From positions 1 through 41,000 of the forward strand of contig JAHIQT010000183.1 in NCBI GenBank assembly GCA_018903255.1: DNA of 41,000 bases, given 5' to 3'. Shown here in pieces: positions 27,974-37,164 of this stretch. Every line of letters begins with the position of its first letter. The first letter of the stretch is position 1. The notes beneath the pieces are model-generated. The model was not told the origin of the DNA. It worked only from the letters and a program-made list of their open reading frames with translations, and did no database searches. The translations under genes were made by a program, and so were the position numbers. This DNA comes from Bacillota bacterium. Its GTDB lineage: Bacteria; Bacillota; Clostridia; Eubacteriales; Eubacteriaceae.

Positions 27974-28374
27974 TGACGGATACTGATCGAATGGCAAAGG
28001 TAAAAATCGGTGGTGTGGAATATCCGCTGATTTTTACCACCAAAGCCACCAAGGAAATTGCCAAGCGCTATGGCGGGCTTGCCAACCTGGGTGAAACCCT
28101 AATGAAGAATGAAAACTTTGAAATGGCTCTGGATGAGGTGACCTGGCTGATTGCCCTGCTGGCCAACCAAAGCATCCTGATTCATAATCTTCAGAATGAA
28201 GAACAGAAACCCCTACTCACCGAAGAAGCGGTCGAGCTGCTAACCACCCCGATGGAGCTGGCTGATTATAAAAATGCCATTACCGAGGCGATGGTCAACG
28301 GTACTAAGCGCCATGTGGAAAGTGAGGATAATACCGCTGAGGGTGAACCCCTAAAAAACGTGAAAGTCGAGTAG
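27970..28374 (+). CDS. Tail assembly chaperone, gpG-like short product
   Basis: 134 residues. VKIGGVEYPLIFTTKATKEI, KRYGGLANLGETLMKNENFE, then EVTWLIALLANQSILIHNLQ are characteristic of Firmicutes tail chaperones placed between tail tube and tape measure genes. The start ATG overlaps the tail-tube stop (ATGA), after a GGAGG site. A perfect slippery heptamer lies at 28353-28359, five codons before its stop, so a fraction of ribosomes should continue into the longer product. Confidence 0.87.
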   Translation: MMTDTDRMAKVKIGGVEYPLIFTTKATKEIAKRYGGLANLGETLMKNENFEMALDEVTWLIALLANQSILIHNLQNEEQKPLLTEEAVELLTTPMELADYKNAITEAMVNGTKRHVESEDNTAEGEPLKNVKVE

Positions 28375-28553
28375 ATGATGAAACATTATTTACTCGACTT
28401 TTATATTATGGCACCGTCCATTTAAACCGTTCTGAGGATCAGGTCTGGCTGATGCCATTGGGTCAGCTACTTGATCTTTGGACTTGTCATAAACAGTTTT
28501 TAGGCATGGAGAAACCAAAACGGGAATGGACCATTGATGATATTATTCCATAA
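27970..28553 (+). CDS. Tail assembly chaperone, gpGT-like -1 frameshift product
   Basis: At AAAAAAC (28353-28359, codons A AAA AAC), a -1 slip joins the gpG frame to a frame with no stop until TAA 28551-28553. The extension reads RESRVDDETLFTRLLYYGTV, then SEDQVWLMPLGQLLDLWTCH and KPKREWTIDDIIP, a typical gpT-like helical tail. The extension has no good start codon or ribosome binding site of its own. The ratio of short to long products normally sets tail assembly. The product would have about 194 residues, reading base 28359 twice. Confidence 0.82.
28353..28401 (+). promoter_or_regulatory. Programmed -1 frameshift site with downstream stem-loop
   Basis: The slippery heptamer A AAA AAC is in the correct phase. 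Three bases later AAAGTCGAGTA (28363-28373) pairs perfectly with TACTCGACTTT (28391-28401), an 11-bp stem with a 17-nt loop that also hides the gpG stop codon. Heptamer, spacing, stem and open downstream frame agree. Confidence 0.85.
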
Positions 28554-28626
28554 AACTAATAATATATCTGAAATAATTAAAATGATTTATGTTTCAATCA
28601 GTTGATTTTATTGCTGTAAAATACAG

Positions 28627-28655
28627 TTGTAATATTTTAATTTAATAGCTATAAT
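28627..28655 (+). promoter_or_regulatory. Sigma-A promoter of moron 2
   Basis: TTGTAA (28627-28632), a 17-base spacer and a perfect TATAAT (28650-28655) in very AT-rich DNA after the tail chaperone. Transcription would start about 55 bases before the moron ATG. Confidence 0.7.
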
Positions 28656-28718
28656 GTCTATTAAGAAAAGGTTTAAAATTATTTTAGTTTATCATTATTT
28701 AGAAATAAGGTGGGGTAT

Positions 28719-29528
28719 ATGGGGGTTTTATTAGGTATAATTGCGTTTCCGGGTATCGTTTTTTGTTCATTATTTCTGATAATGAACGTTCAAACAAAGA
28801 AACCTTATAAGAAAGCAGTTATTTGGTTGGTTTTTTTTGTAAGCCTGCTATTGTTGAGTATGGCTGATTTTACAACAAATGCGTTTGGTTATATCTTGTT
28901 GATAAGTTTATTTACAACTTTTGGTATTTTAGCATATTTTGGCACTAAAGATAAGCCAATTAAAACACCGATTATCACAATATCTATTATTTTGCTATTT
29001 TTTATGATTAATAGCAGCTCATATAGTTCAACAGTTGAAAATAATAAAAGTCAACAAGCGACGGCCACTTCAGAGCAAACCGCAACTGAGCAAACTGTAA
29101 CTGAACAGGCGGCAGCAGAACAGGCAGCGGCAGAACAGGCGGCAGCAGAACAGGCGGCAGCAGAACAGGCAGCAGCGGAACAGGCAGCAGCAGAACAGGC
29201 GGCAGCAGAACAGGCGGCAGCAGAACAGGCGGCAGCAGAACAAGCAACAACTAGTACTCAAACTGATCATAATTCAAATGAAATTATGCCAGCTGATACG
29301 AAATGGGTAAGACCTTTGGGTCATTTTTATGTGGGTGTTGATTTATACTATTTAAATAGTGATAATGAGGGGATAAAATATGCGACGGTAGTAGGCTTTT
29401 ATGAAGATGGGCAAAAGGTTGAATGTTATATGTATGAAAGTGATACTATTAAAATATTCAATCGTAAAGATCCGCAATTCATAGGGGATTTTCTTCACAT
29501 AAGAGCAGATGATCCACACTTGCAGTAA
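28719..29528 (+). CDS. Moron 2: membrane protein with EQAAA tandem repeat and C-terminal domain
   Basis: 269 residues from ATG 28719, with AAGG eight bases upstream. Four hydrophobic helices fill the first 100 residues (for example GIIAFPGIVFCSLFLIMNV and AVIWLVFFVSLLLLSMADF). Next comes a linker made of degenerate and nine perfect EQAAA pentapeptides (about residues 119-178). The C-terminal 80 residues are a compact domain: KWVRPLGHFYVGVDLYYLN, GIKYATVVGFYEDGQKVECY. The DNA is much more AT-rich than its neighbours, and it has its own promoter and terminator. It is probably expressed from the prophage and sits in the host membrane; superinfection exclusion or surface modification is plausible but unproven. 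Confidence 0.72.
   Translation: MGVLLGIIAFPGIVFCSLFLIMNVQTKKPYKKAVIWLVFFVSLLLLSMADFTTNAFGYILLISLFTTFGILAYFGTKDKPIKTPIITISIILLFFMINSSSYSSTVENNKSQQATATSEQTATEQTVTEQAAAEQAAAEQAAAEQAAAEQAAAEQAAAEQAAAEQAAAEQAAAEQATTSTQTDHNSNEIMPADTKWVRPLGHFYVGVDLYYLNSDNEGIKYATVVGFYEDGQKVECYMYESDTIKIFNRKDPQFIGDFLHIRADDPHLQ
29073..29252 (+). repeat. 15-bp tandem repeat encoding EQAAA units
   Basis: Twelve units with a 15-base period: two degenerate (EQTAT, EQTVT), nine EQAAA units starting GAACAGGC at 29103 and every 15 bases to 29223, and one EQATT. Variation is mostly silent (GCA/GCG), so the repeat has grown in frame. Copy number is likely to vary between strains. Confidence 0.9.
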
Positions 29529-29575
29529 TTTTTCTGAATGAAATAGAAATCAGTTAATAAAATATAATTTCAACT

Positions 29576-29604
29576 AACCACCTATTTGTATAAGGTGGTT
29601 TTTT
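29576..29604 (+). terminator. Terminator after moron 2, before the tape measure gene
   Basis: AACCACCT (29576-29583) pairs with AGGTGGTT (29593-29600), followed by T residues. ATGCCCAAAA and AGGAGG of the tape measure gene follow. Confidence 0.8.
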
Positions 29605-29633
29605 CATGCCCAAAATCAAGGAGGTGATGCATT

Positions 29634-31937
29634 GTGGCAGATAATTTCGGCTTAAAAATTGGGGTTGAGGGCGAAAAAGAATTTAAGAATGCCCTCCGGG
29701 ATATCAATCAATCCTTTAAGGTACTGGGCAGTGAAATGAAGCTGGTCGAGTCCCAGTTTGACCGACAGGATAAGAGTATCGAAGCGGTCACCGCCCGAAA
29801 CCAGCTGTTGAACAAGGAGATGGATGCCCAAAAGGATAAGATCAAGGCCCTGGAAAAAGCTCTGGACAATGCCGCCACCTCCTTTGGTGAGAATGATCGT
29901 CGTACCCAAAACTGGGCGATCCAACTCAACAACGCCAAGACGCATCTCAATGGGCTAGAGCATGAAATCAAACAGAATGAAAAAGCCCTGACTGAAATCG
30001 GAGATGAGTTTGATGATGCCGAAAAACAGGCCGAGCAGTTTGGCAAGTCCCTTCATGACACCGCGATTAAAGCAGAAAGCTCTGGCAGTAAATTTAGTGC
30101 GTTAGGTGGGACGCTAAAAGGGATCGGCATTGCCATGGGTACCGCCTTTGTCGCCGTTGGTGCGGTAGCGGTTTCTTCAGCCAAGTCACTCACCGATATG
30201 ACGGTAGGTGCTGCTGCCTATGCCGATGAAATCCTAACGACGGCAACCGTTGCCGGAGTTTCCGCCGAAAGCTTACAAGCATACAAATATGCCGCAGAGT
30301 TAGTCGATGTCTCGATGGAAACCCTCACCGGCTCGATGGCCAAACAGATCCGTTCGATGTCTTCGGCCCGGGATGGCTCAGCCGATATGATTGAAGCCTA
30401 TGGTCGCTTGGGGGTAGCTGTTTCTAATGCCGATGGCTCCTTGCGAAATGGCGAAACGGTTTATTGGGAGACTATTGACGCCCTTGGCAAAATGGAAGAA
30501 GGAGCGGAGCGGGATGCCTTGGCTATGAAGATCTTCGGGAAATCGGCTCAGGAATTAAATCCGCTGATTGCCCAGGGTTCAGCCGGTATTGCCGAACTGA
30601 CCGACGAAGCCAAACGCATGGGCGCTGTGCTCAGTGATGAAACCCTGGCCCAGTTGGGGAAATTTGACGACAGCGTCCAGCGCTTAAAATCCGGCAGCGA
30701 TGCAGCAAAAAATGCTCTTGGCACGGTGCTACTGCCACAGCTCCAGATCCTGGCCGATGAGGGGGTGGCTCTGCTGGGTGACTTTACCAAAGGTCTCCAA
30801 GATGCCGGTGGCGACTTTACCAAAATATCCCAGGTCATTGGCAGTACCGTTGGCGGCATTGCCGATATGGTCCTGAGCAACATGCCAGCCGTGGTTCAGG
30901 TAGGGATGGATATTGTTGGAGCAGTTGGCAGTTCACTCCTTGAAAATCTGCCGATGCTCATTGATACCACCAACCAATTAATCTTCACCCTTCTGGAAGG
31001 TTTGATCTCAGCCATGCCGCAACTCACCGATGGCGCCCTGCAATTGGTGCTGGCTCTCACCCAGGGGATTCTCGATAACCTTCCGGCTATTTTGGAAAGC
31101 GCCATGGTGATGGTGGCCACCCTGATTACCGGGATTGCTGAGGCGCTGCCCGAACTGGTGCCAAAGATTGTCGAGTGCGTCATCCTGATGGCTCAGACCC
31201 TGATGGACAATGCCGGGCTTTTAATTGAAGCGGCTCTCGCTTTAATCACGGGATTGGCCCAAGGACTGATTAATGCCTTACCGATTTTGATTGAAGCCCT
31301 GCCCCAGCTGATCAATTCGTTTATCAACTACTTTGTCAATAACCTGCCGCTGATTATTGAAACCGGGATCAACTTAATCATATCCCTGGTCACCGGACTG
31401 ATTGCCGCCATTCCCACACTGATTGCGGCGCTGCCTGAAATTATTATCGCTCTGGTAAGCGGTCTAGGACAGGCAGCTGAGGTGATCTATGATGTGGGGA
31501 TCAACATCGTCAAAGGCTTATGGGACGGGATCATGTCCATGGGACAGTGGCTTTCAGATAAGGTCACCGGTTTCTTTGGTGGCGTTACGGACGGTGTCAG
31601 AAATCTCTTAGGGATGCACTCACCATCGACAGTGTACGCGGATATTGGAGAAAACATGGGTGCTGGCGTTGGGATTGGTTTTGTCAGAAAAATGGCGACG
31701 GTCACCCGGGATATGCTCGGTGCCATCCCGACCACCCTGGATGTCAGTACCCAATCAAACGGGTTAACCGGGAGAACATCAGCTGGAAACAGCTCAAACG
31801 GTATGCTGGATGGTGGCAGTACCGCACCGATTTATATCTACACCACCGTCGAGCTGGATAAAAAAGCCGTGGGTCATTCGATCACCCCGATTGTTTCACG
31901 AGATCTGGCCTTTAGCTTACGAGGAGGTAAAATCTAA
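29634..31937 (+). CDS. Tape measure protein
   Basis: 767 residues from GTG 29634 with AGGAGG upstream. The first 150 residues form a long coiled coil (LGSEMKLVESQFDRQDKSIE, LNKEMDAQKDKIKALEKAL). A hydrophobic stretch LKGIGIAMGTAFVAVGAVAV follows. The middle is helical with many Leu-Pro repeats (ILDNLPAILESAMVMVATLI and later ALPILIEALPQLINSFINYF). At about 0.15 nm per residue the tail would be near 115 nm. The C-terminal RNLLGMHSPSTVYADIGENM motif is common to Firmicutes tape measures. It sets tail length and helps DNA entry. Confidence 0.93.
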   Translation: MADNFGLKIGVEGEKEFKNALRDINQSFKVLGSEMKLVESQFDRQDKSIEAVTARNQLLNKEMDAQKDKIKALEKALDNAATSFGENDRRTQNWAIQLNNAKTHLNGLEHEIKQNEKALTEIGDEFDDAEKQAEQFGKSLHDTAIKAESSGSKFSALGGTLKGIGIAMGTAFVAVGAVAVSSAKSLTDMTVGAAAYADEILTTATVAGVSAESLQAYKYAAELVDVSMETLTGSMAKQIRSMSSARDGSADMIEAYGRLGVAVSNADGSLRNGETVYWETIDALGKMEEGAERDALAMKIFGKSAQELNPLIAQGSAGIAELTDEAKRMGAVLSDETLAQLGKFDDSVQRLKSGSDAAKNALGTVLLPQLQILADEGVALLGDFTKGLQDAGGDFTKISQVIGSTVGGIADMVLSNMPAVVQVGMDIVGAVGSSLLENLPMLIDTTNQLIFTLLEGLISAMPQLTDGALQLVLALTQGILDNLPAILESAMVMVATLITGIAEALPELVPKIVECVILMAQTLMDNAGLLIEAALALITGLAQGLINALPILIEALPQLINSFINYFVNNLPLIIETGINLIISLVTGLIAAIPTLIAALPEIIIALVSGLGQAAEVIYDVGINIVKGLWDGIMSMGQWLSDKVTGFFGGVTDGVRNLLGMHSPSTVYADIGENMGAGVGIGFVRKMATVTRDMLGAIPTTLDVSTQSNGLTGRTSAGNSSNGMLDGGSTAPIYIYTTVELDKKAVGHSITPIVSRDLAFSLRGGKI

Positions 31938-32317
31938 TGGCAGTATGCGACATTAACAATAGCAGTGGACCGGTAGTATTATCAACCTTCAAAGCGACCT
32001 ATGCCAATAGTCTTTATACGCCGGGTGATTACAGCCCATCTTATTTCTGGCCTGAAAACGCTGAGAAGCCGATCTATTTTAAAACCAAGGAACGGTTCAG
32101 CAAGCTGGCGTTGGAATGTTATTTTAAAAACGGCAAGCTTTCCGATATCGAAACATTAAAACGCGCTCTTAAAAAATGTGTAATTACGATCAATAATCGG
32201 TTCATCCAAGGCCTAAGCTTTGATTGCATGCTGGTGAGTACCCAGATCAATCAAATCTCAAGCCGCCATTATAGTGCTGTTTTCGTTTTTGATTGTGTGA
32301 TCCTAACCGCAGTATAG
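31937..32317 (+). CDS. Tail protein of unknown family after the tape measure
   Basis: 126 residues with GAGGAGG upstream; ATG overlaps the tape measure stop. The sequence DINNSSGPVVLSTFKATYAN, KERFSKLALECYFKNGKLSD and INNRFIQGLSFDCMLVSTQI is strand-rich. Position between the tape measure and the Tal-like gene is that of the distal tail protein, but it is shorter than usual Dit proteins and I see no Dit motif. It probably forms part of the tail tip hub. Confidence 0.72.
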   Translation: MAVCDINNSSGPVVLSTFKATYANSLYTPGDYSPSYFWPENAEKPIYFKTKERFSKLALECYFKNGKLSDIETLKRALKKCVITINNRFIQGLSFDCMLVSTQINQISSRHYSAVFVFDCVILTAV

Positions 32318-32331
32318 AAAAAGGTGAAATG

Positions 32332-33480
32332 ATGATATTAAACTTACTCAATCAAAACAAAACGCCGATTGGTGAACTCGATCAGCTGGATAATTGTTAC
32401 ATCACGGAGTTGCTGGAAACCGGAGAAGATACCTTATCCTTTGAAATCTACGTCAAACACCTGCTGTATAAAGATCTGATTGAAGAGAACCTGATTTTGA
32501 CCGATGACAACCGCTACGTTATCAAAAGCATTGATGAACGCGGTCAAACCACCATCTTTGGTTGCAGTTTGGATTTATCTGACTTTATGGTGGCAGGGTA
32601 TCATTTGTTTTTTGTTGAAGAGATCACTTTATCTGCATATCTCAATCAAGTGCTTGCAGGGACTGGCTGGTCTTTCACCGGTGATGAGAGTATCACTTCT
32701 GCAAAAACAGTATCCTTAGAATCCGGAAATACCCTGGATCTGCTGCGACTGGCTGAAAAAACCTATGGCGTGATCTTTCGCTATGATTGCATTGGAAAGA
32801 TTATCCGCGTAACCACCACTCAAGGTTACACCAACAAAGGCGTTCATTTTTCCGACGAACTCAACATCAAAGAATGCGAACTCCGTGGTGACAGCTTTGA
32901 TCTGGTCACTCGCTTGTATGCCTTTGGCAAAGATGGGCTTTCTTTTGAGGACATCAACGGCGGCAAAGCCTATGTCGAAAATTTTCAGTACACCAGCAAG
33001 GTGATCACCCAGGTATGGGTGGATGAGCGTTATGAATTAAAAGAAGAACTGCTGGCGGCAGCTCAGAAAAAAGTGGCTGGGTTATCCATCCCCAATCGGG
33101 TCTATACTGCATCAGTGGTTGATCTGTCCAGCCTGTTGCCGGATGACTATAGAAACCTGGCCATTGCCATTGGCGATAAGGTCACTTTGATTGATCGGAT
33201 TCGTGGGATTGAAGTGGAGCATCAGATTGTCAAACTGGTCAGCTATCCCGATACTCCAGAAAAGAATGTTGCTGAGTTAGGGCGGGTGGCTACCGACTTT
33301 GAATCCACCATCACCAAACTTAAAACGGAGGATATCAAAGAAGCGATTGATAAAACTGTCCCTCCAGCGGTTAATGAATACATGAATGAATACTTTGGTG
33401 GGCAAAAATGGCTCTGTGTTGAAGCGTATCCCGAAGTGATGGATGCGAACACCTTGTACCTGAAGTATGTATCCGGATAG
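32332..33480 (+). CDS. Tail-associated (Tal-like) prophage tail protein
   Basis: 382 residues; ATG 32332 is chosen because the AAGGTG site is too close to the ATG at 32329. The N-terminal gp27/gp44-like domain has IGELDQLDNCYITELLETGE, FEIYVKHLLYKDLIEENLI and RYVIKSIDERGQTTIFGC. It continues with LLRLAEKTYGVIFRYDCIGK, DSFDLVTRLYAFGKDG and YRNLAIAIGDKVTLID. This matches the prophage endopeptidase tail family. It forms the tail-tip hub that anchors fibres. Confidence 0.87.
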   Translation: MILNLLNQNKTPIGELDQLDNCYITELLETGEDTLSFEIYVKHLLYKDLIEENLILTDDNRYVIKSIDERGQTTIFGCSLDLSDFMVAGYHLFFVEEITLSAYLNQVLAGTGWSFTGDESITSAKTVSLESGNTLDLLRLAEKTYGVIFRYDCIGKIIRVTTTQGYTNKGVHFSDELNIKECELRGDSFDLVTRLYAFGKDGLSFEDINGGKAYVENFQYTSKVITQVWVDERYELKEELLAAAQKKVAGLSIPNRVYTASVVDLSSLLPDDYRNLAIAIGDKVTLIDRIRGIEVEHQIVKLVSYPDTPEKNVAELGRVATDFESTITKLKTEDIKEAIDKTVPPAVNEYMNEYFGGQKWLCVEAYPEVMDANTLYLKYVSG

Positions 33481-33492
33481 ATGAGGTAAGCG

Positions 33493-34464
33493 ATGGGAAT
33501 GAAATTTAAGGGTTGTGAAATAGAAAGCCTTAAAGCAAAGGGCTATACGATTATTGAAGCAATGATAAATGGCCGGATTGTCTGGCCGGAAGAAAGCGAC
33601 TTTCAGTGGCAGCCCAACCCCGATATGGTCTGGGCCAGAAGTCAGTGGGAAGCCCTCTCTGATGGACGAATCGGCTATCTGCGGATGCACTATGCCAAAG
33701 ACCTGGTCAATGATTTCTTCTTCGAAGAAGGCACCGTTGTCACCTCTGATGGACAGACCTATCATAATTCAGCGGCAACATACGGCGTTGAACATATCTG
33801 GAATTATTCCAACAGCCGGGTCAGTGCAGTATATCCGACCACCAAGGTCGTTTGGACCATGTATTTTCCCAATAATCCAACGGTTTATCCCAGTACAATT
33901 GAATATGGGGAGACCTATTTTTGTTTTGATGGCGTTTCTGCGGATTGGTACCCCTGTCTCTGGACGGATATCGCCTACTTTGATCTGTTAAACCAGGCAA
34001 CAGTCTTCATTGATGATAACAGTGTGGCCCTTTATCTCGGGTTTTTTAACGGCTGTCGAAAACTTCAAGCCGTCCCTCAAGAATTTACGATGAAACTTAG
34101 CGCCTGCCGCTTGCAGGGGATTTTTTCTGGTTGTGCCGCCTTAGTGTCGGTGCCGTATCTGGATATGACCAACGCCATATACGGAATGGGAATGTTTGAT
34201 GGATCGGTTAATCTAAAAGAACTTAAACTGTTAAATATCAATATTGCCATTGACCTATCGCCCTGTACCAATCTGACCAAAAGCAGTCTGCGAAATGTGC
34301 TGGCAGGGCTAAAAGATAGAACCGGTCAGGAAAAGCTGGCCATTGGTTTGGGCGCCGCCAATATCGCTAAGCTTTCTCAAAGCGAACTGAGTGTGGCACT
34401 GAATAAAAACTGGGATGTGGTTGAGACTATCACCGAATGGCCAGATTATTCGGAGGAGGAGTAA
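33493..34464 (+). CDS. Tail protein with BspA-type leucine-rich repeats
   Basis: 323 residues. A short N-terminal module (MKFKGCEIESLKAKGYTIIE followed by AMINGRIVWP) is common in phage tail-tip proteins. A Trp-rich middle follows. Residues about 188-262 have BspA-like units: FFNGCRKLQAVPQEF, IFSGCAALVSVPYLDM and MFDGSVNLKELKLL. The end contains SLRNVLAGLKDRTGQEKLAI, typical of LRR surface proteins. It may contact the host surface or another fibre protein. Confidence 0.75.
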   Translation: MGMKFKGCEIESLKAKGYTIIEAMINGRIVWPEESDFQWQPNPDMVWARSQWEALSDGRIGYLRMHYAKDLVNDFFFEEGTVVTSDGQTYHNSAATYGVEHIWNYSNSRVSAVYPTTKVVWTMYFPNNPTVYPSTIEYGETYFCFDGVSADWYPCLWTDIAYFDLLNQATVFIDDNSVALYLGFFNGCRKLQAVPQEFTMKLSACRLQGIFSGCAALVSVPYLDMTNAIYGMGMFDGSVNLKELKLLNINIAIDLSPCTNLTKSSLRNVLAGLKDRTGQEKLAIGLGAANIAKLSQSELSVALNKNWDVVETITEWPDYSEEE

Positions 34465-34482
34465 AAATTGGAAGGAGATTCT

Positions 34483-35784
34483 ATGCGAAATTTTAAGGTG
34501 ACTGTCAAAGAGAAGCAGCTTTTTTATGATGAGATGATCGTGAGTCAATACGATCACTTGGTTCAGTGTTTGGTATTTGAGATTCCCAGAATGAATGATG
34601 GTCTTAATGTGGCCGATTTTAATATTCATGTCGAAACAGAGCTTGGTCGTTTAACCGATCGGATTCTCATGATACCGGTAATCGATGGTGATTTTGTTCG
34701 TTTTATCTGGATTCTGACCGCAACGACAACCCAGACTTCCGGGCTTTTGGCTTTTGAAATCCAGTTGGAAGGCAAAGCGGATCCCGGCATCCCGGTCTGG
34801 AAAAGTGAAAAAGGATTGATCCGGATCAACCAATCAATTAAGGCTGATACACCCCAACCACCCATCGAACCATCACTCCTTTTGCAATGGGAGCAGCAAA
34901 TGATAAAACTGGGTGAAGATGCCCAATCGGTAATGGAAAAAGTCGATCATGCCAGCGGTGAAGTATTAACCGTTGTGGAGCGCGCCAATGCTGGGGAGTT
35001 TATTGGCGCTAAAGGAGATCCCGGGATTCCGGGGGCTCAAGGCAGCACTGGTGAAGTTGGGCCACAAGGTCCGCCCGGAATTCCAGGCCCCAAAGGTGAT
35101 CCGGGTGATGCTGGTCTTCAAGGCCCAGTCGGTGAAAAAGGCGACCCCGGATTGCAAGGGCCCCAGGGATCACCCGGTGAGACTGGCCCACAGGGTATTC
35201 CGGGAATTCAAGGACCAAAAGGCGATCAGGGAGAGATTGGCCTTCAAGGACCGGCTGGTGAAAAAGGTGATCCTGGGTTACGAGGCCCTCAAGGGCTACA
35301 GGGAGAAACCGGTGCCCAAGGAGAACCTGGCTTGCAAGGGCTAAAAGGAGATCCCGGTATTGACGGACAACCAGGCGAACAAGGCCCAAAGGGCGATAAA
35401 GGTGACCCTGGAATCCAAGGGTTGCCCGGTGAAAAAGGTGACCAAGGCATTCAGGGAATCCAAGGCCCGCCCGGTGCTAAAGGAGATCAAGGGATTCAAG
35501 GCTTGCAGGGCTTGACAGGCGAAACTGGTCCTCAGGGTGACCCGGGGATTCAGGGACCCAAGGGTGATAAAGGTGATCCCGGTGATGTAGGTCCAATTGG
35601 TCCAGCGGGTGCTGCCGGTTATTCCCCCGTCAAGGGCGTGGACTATTTCACTGAAGTTGATAAAGCGGCATGGTTTGATCCTTTGGGAACACGGCTGGGT
35701 GCAGCTGAATCTGCTATTACATCTATTACAACCCAGCTGGGCACCCTCAATGATCAATTGGAAGGAGCGTTAAATGGCAACTAA
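34483..35784 (+). CDS. BppU-like baseplate protein with collagen-like fibre
   Basis: 433 residues from ATG 34483, with AAGGAGA upstream. Residues 1-120 resemble the BppU N-terminal domain ([40 protein letters not shown]). A helical neck precedes 68 uninterrupted Gly-X-Y triplets (residues 175-378), with many Gly-Pro-Lys and Gly-Asp-Pro triplets. The C-terminus carries [20 protein letters not shown] and a coiled coil ([20 protein letters not shown]). It should form a trimeric triple-helical fibre that presents a receptor-binding tip. It overlaps the kelch-like gene by 11 bases. Confidence 0.88.
   Translation: MRNFKVTVKEKQLFYDEMIVSQYDHLVQCLVFEIPRMNDGLNVADFNIHVETELGRLTDRILMIPVIDGDFVRFIWILTATTTQTSGLLAFEIQLEGKADPGIPVWKSEKGLIRINQSIKADTPQPPIEPSLLLQWEQQMIKLGEDAQSVMEKVDHASGEVLTVVERANAGEFIGAKGDPGIPGAQGSTGEVGPQGPPGIPGPKGDPGDAGLQGPVGEKGDPGLQGPQGSPGETGPQGIPGIQGPKGDQGEIGLQGPAGEKGDPGLRGPQGLQGETGAQGEPGLQGLKGDPGIDGQPGEQGPKGDKGDPGIQGLPGEKGDQGIQGIQGPPGAKGDQGIQGLQGLTGETGPQGDPGIQGPKGDKGDPGDVGPIGPAGAAGYSPVKGVDYFTEVDKAAWFDPLGTRLGAAESAITSITTQLGTLNDQLEGALNGN
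35005..35616 (+). repeat. Collagen-like Gly-X-Y coding repeat (68 triplets)
   Basis: A 9-base periodic coding repeat without interruption from GGC 35005. It gives long open frames on the opposite strand and in other phases that should not be annotated as genes. Confidence 0.9.
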
Positions 35785-37102
35785 AACCTTAAGTGAAAAC
35801 ATTCAAACGGCCATCACTGATCTTTCCAATATTAAAACCTCGCTGATCGGCAAAGGCGTCGCCATTCCATCCGGGACCCCCACTAATAGCTATTCAGGAC
35901 TGATTGATGGTCTGCTAATCGGTACCCCGGCCAGTGCGGAGTTTAATATTCATTTTGGCGATACCGCCCCGGAAGATACCACCAAGCTATGGGTCAAAAC
36001 CACTCCGGTTACAAACATCAAACTGGACTGTGAAATATCCAGTGTCCTCAATGCGACCACCAGGGTGAATGATATCCTTGATGCGGCCACCAATGAAATT
36101 GTCAGTGGCGCTGGGGGGTCTGCTGAGCGGGTTGGTAATCTGGTTTATCTCTTAGGAGGCTATACCATGAGTCCGAAGATTCTGACTTATAACCTGGATA
36201 CCCTCGCAACCGTCTCCACGGGTGTGGCGATGCCATCCAACTACTTTAGATATGCAGCCACGGGGCTGGTTGACGACTTCATCTATTTATTGGGCGGACT
36301 TAAGTATTCAACCATGTCCTTGGACATCTACAAATATGATATCCTCGAAAAGACCATGACAAAGTTAGCAGTTGCCATTACTAATGATGGTAATCATGGC
36401 TGGCAGTCATTTGCCTACGCCACAGTTGGAACGCGGATCTATCTATTTGGCGGCTATAATTCAACCAGTTTTTCAAACTCCTATATTGTCACGAAAGCGT
36501 ATTACTTTAATACCGTGTCGCAGACATTTACAATGATTGCGGCGACATTAAATCACTGCGTTGAAGCCGGTACCGCGGTTATTGGGACGGATATTTACCT
36601 GATCGGTGGTCGCAATTCAGGGGGTACAGCGACATCACGGATTAGTAAATACGATACCCTTCTTGATACGTACACGATCGTAGCAAATTTGCCAGCGGGG
36701 TATACAAACTGTCGAGCCGCCGTGGTGGGGACGGATATTTATATTTATTGGGATAATAGCATTTTTAAGCTGGATACCCTGACGAATACCCTTTCAACGG
36801 TTTCAAGTGGGCTGGCTTGGGATTCTAATGGCGGCACCATTATTTCTTATGACACCGACGTTTTTTATTTCTGCGGCAGTGGTGCTGCCAACCGGGTGAT
36901 AAAAACCACTGCTGATGTCACTTTGGAATCGAACCATCTGCTGATTTCCAGTCTCACATCCGGTCATCGGATTGCACTATTTAACCAGCATGGCATTGAC
37001 ATAAAACTACCGGTATCCAATGTGTATAAAGGCGATGTCAATAATAAGGCTCAGAGAGTCGAAGCCTACTATTATCATAACGCCCAGTGGAATCTGGTTT
37101 AA
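35774..37102 (+). CDS. Kelch-type beta-propeller tail/receptor-binding protein
   Basis: 442 residues. The N-terminus ([20 protein letters not shown]) is a helical trimerisation segment that matches other tail fibre genes. At least five kelch-like blades follow from about residue 110 to 370: [41 protein letters not shown] and [11 protein letters not shown]. The C-terminal 80 residues end in [26 protein letters not shown] lies upstream, inside the preceding gene. The propeller is likely to bind sugars or another surface receptor. Confidence 0.8.
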   Translation: MATKTLSENIQTAITDLSNIKTSLIGKGVAIPSGTPTNSYSGLIDGLLIGTPASAEFNIHFGDTAPEDTTKLWVKTTPVTNIKLDCEISSVLNATTRVNDILDAATNEIVSGAGGSAERVGNLVYLLGGYTMSPKILTYNLDTLATVSTGVAMPSNYFRYAATGLVDDFIYLLGGLKYSTMSLDIYKYDILEKTMTKLAVAITNDGNHGWQSFAYATVGTRIYLFGGYNSTSFSNSYIVTKAYYFNTVSQTFTMIAATLNHCVEAGTAVIGTDIYLIGGRNSGGTATSRISKYDTLLDTYTIVANLPAGYTNCRAAVVGTDIYIYWDNSIFKLDTLTNTLSTVSSGLAWDSNGGTIISYDTDVFYFCGSGAANRVIKTTADVTLESNHLLISSLTSGHRIALFNQHGIDIKLPVSNVYKGDVNNKAQRVEAYYYHNAQWNLV

Positions 37103-37112
37103 AACAATGAGG

Positions 37113-37130
37113 AGCCTTCGGGCTTTTTTT
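37113..37130 (+). terminator. Short terminator after the kelch-type gene
   Basis: AGCC (37113-37116) and GGCT (37121-37124) close a UUCG tetraloop, followed by a T run. The stem is short but the tetraloop is very stable. Confidence 0.6.
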
Positions 37131-37164
37131 ATAGAGAAAAATAAATTTGAAGGAGAAACTAAAA

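Noticed and set aside
28374-28553. Region after the tail chaperone stop considered non-coding
   Set aside because: A -1 frameshift signal leads into an open frame of good phage-like sequence here, so it is coding.
29073-29252. Regular 15-bp repeats considered as a CRISPR array
   Set aside because: Units are contiguous without spacers and encode an in-frame EQAAA repeat.
35009-35757. Long reverse-strand frames under the collagen repeat
   Set aside because: They mirror the 9-base coding period and have no ribosome binding sites.
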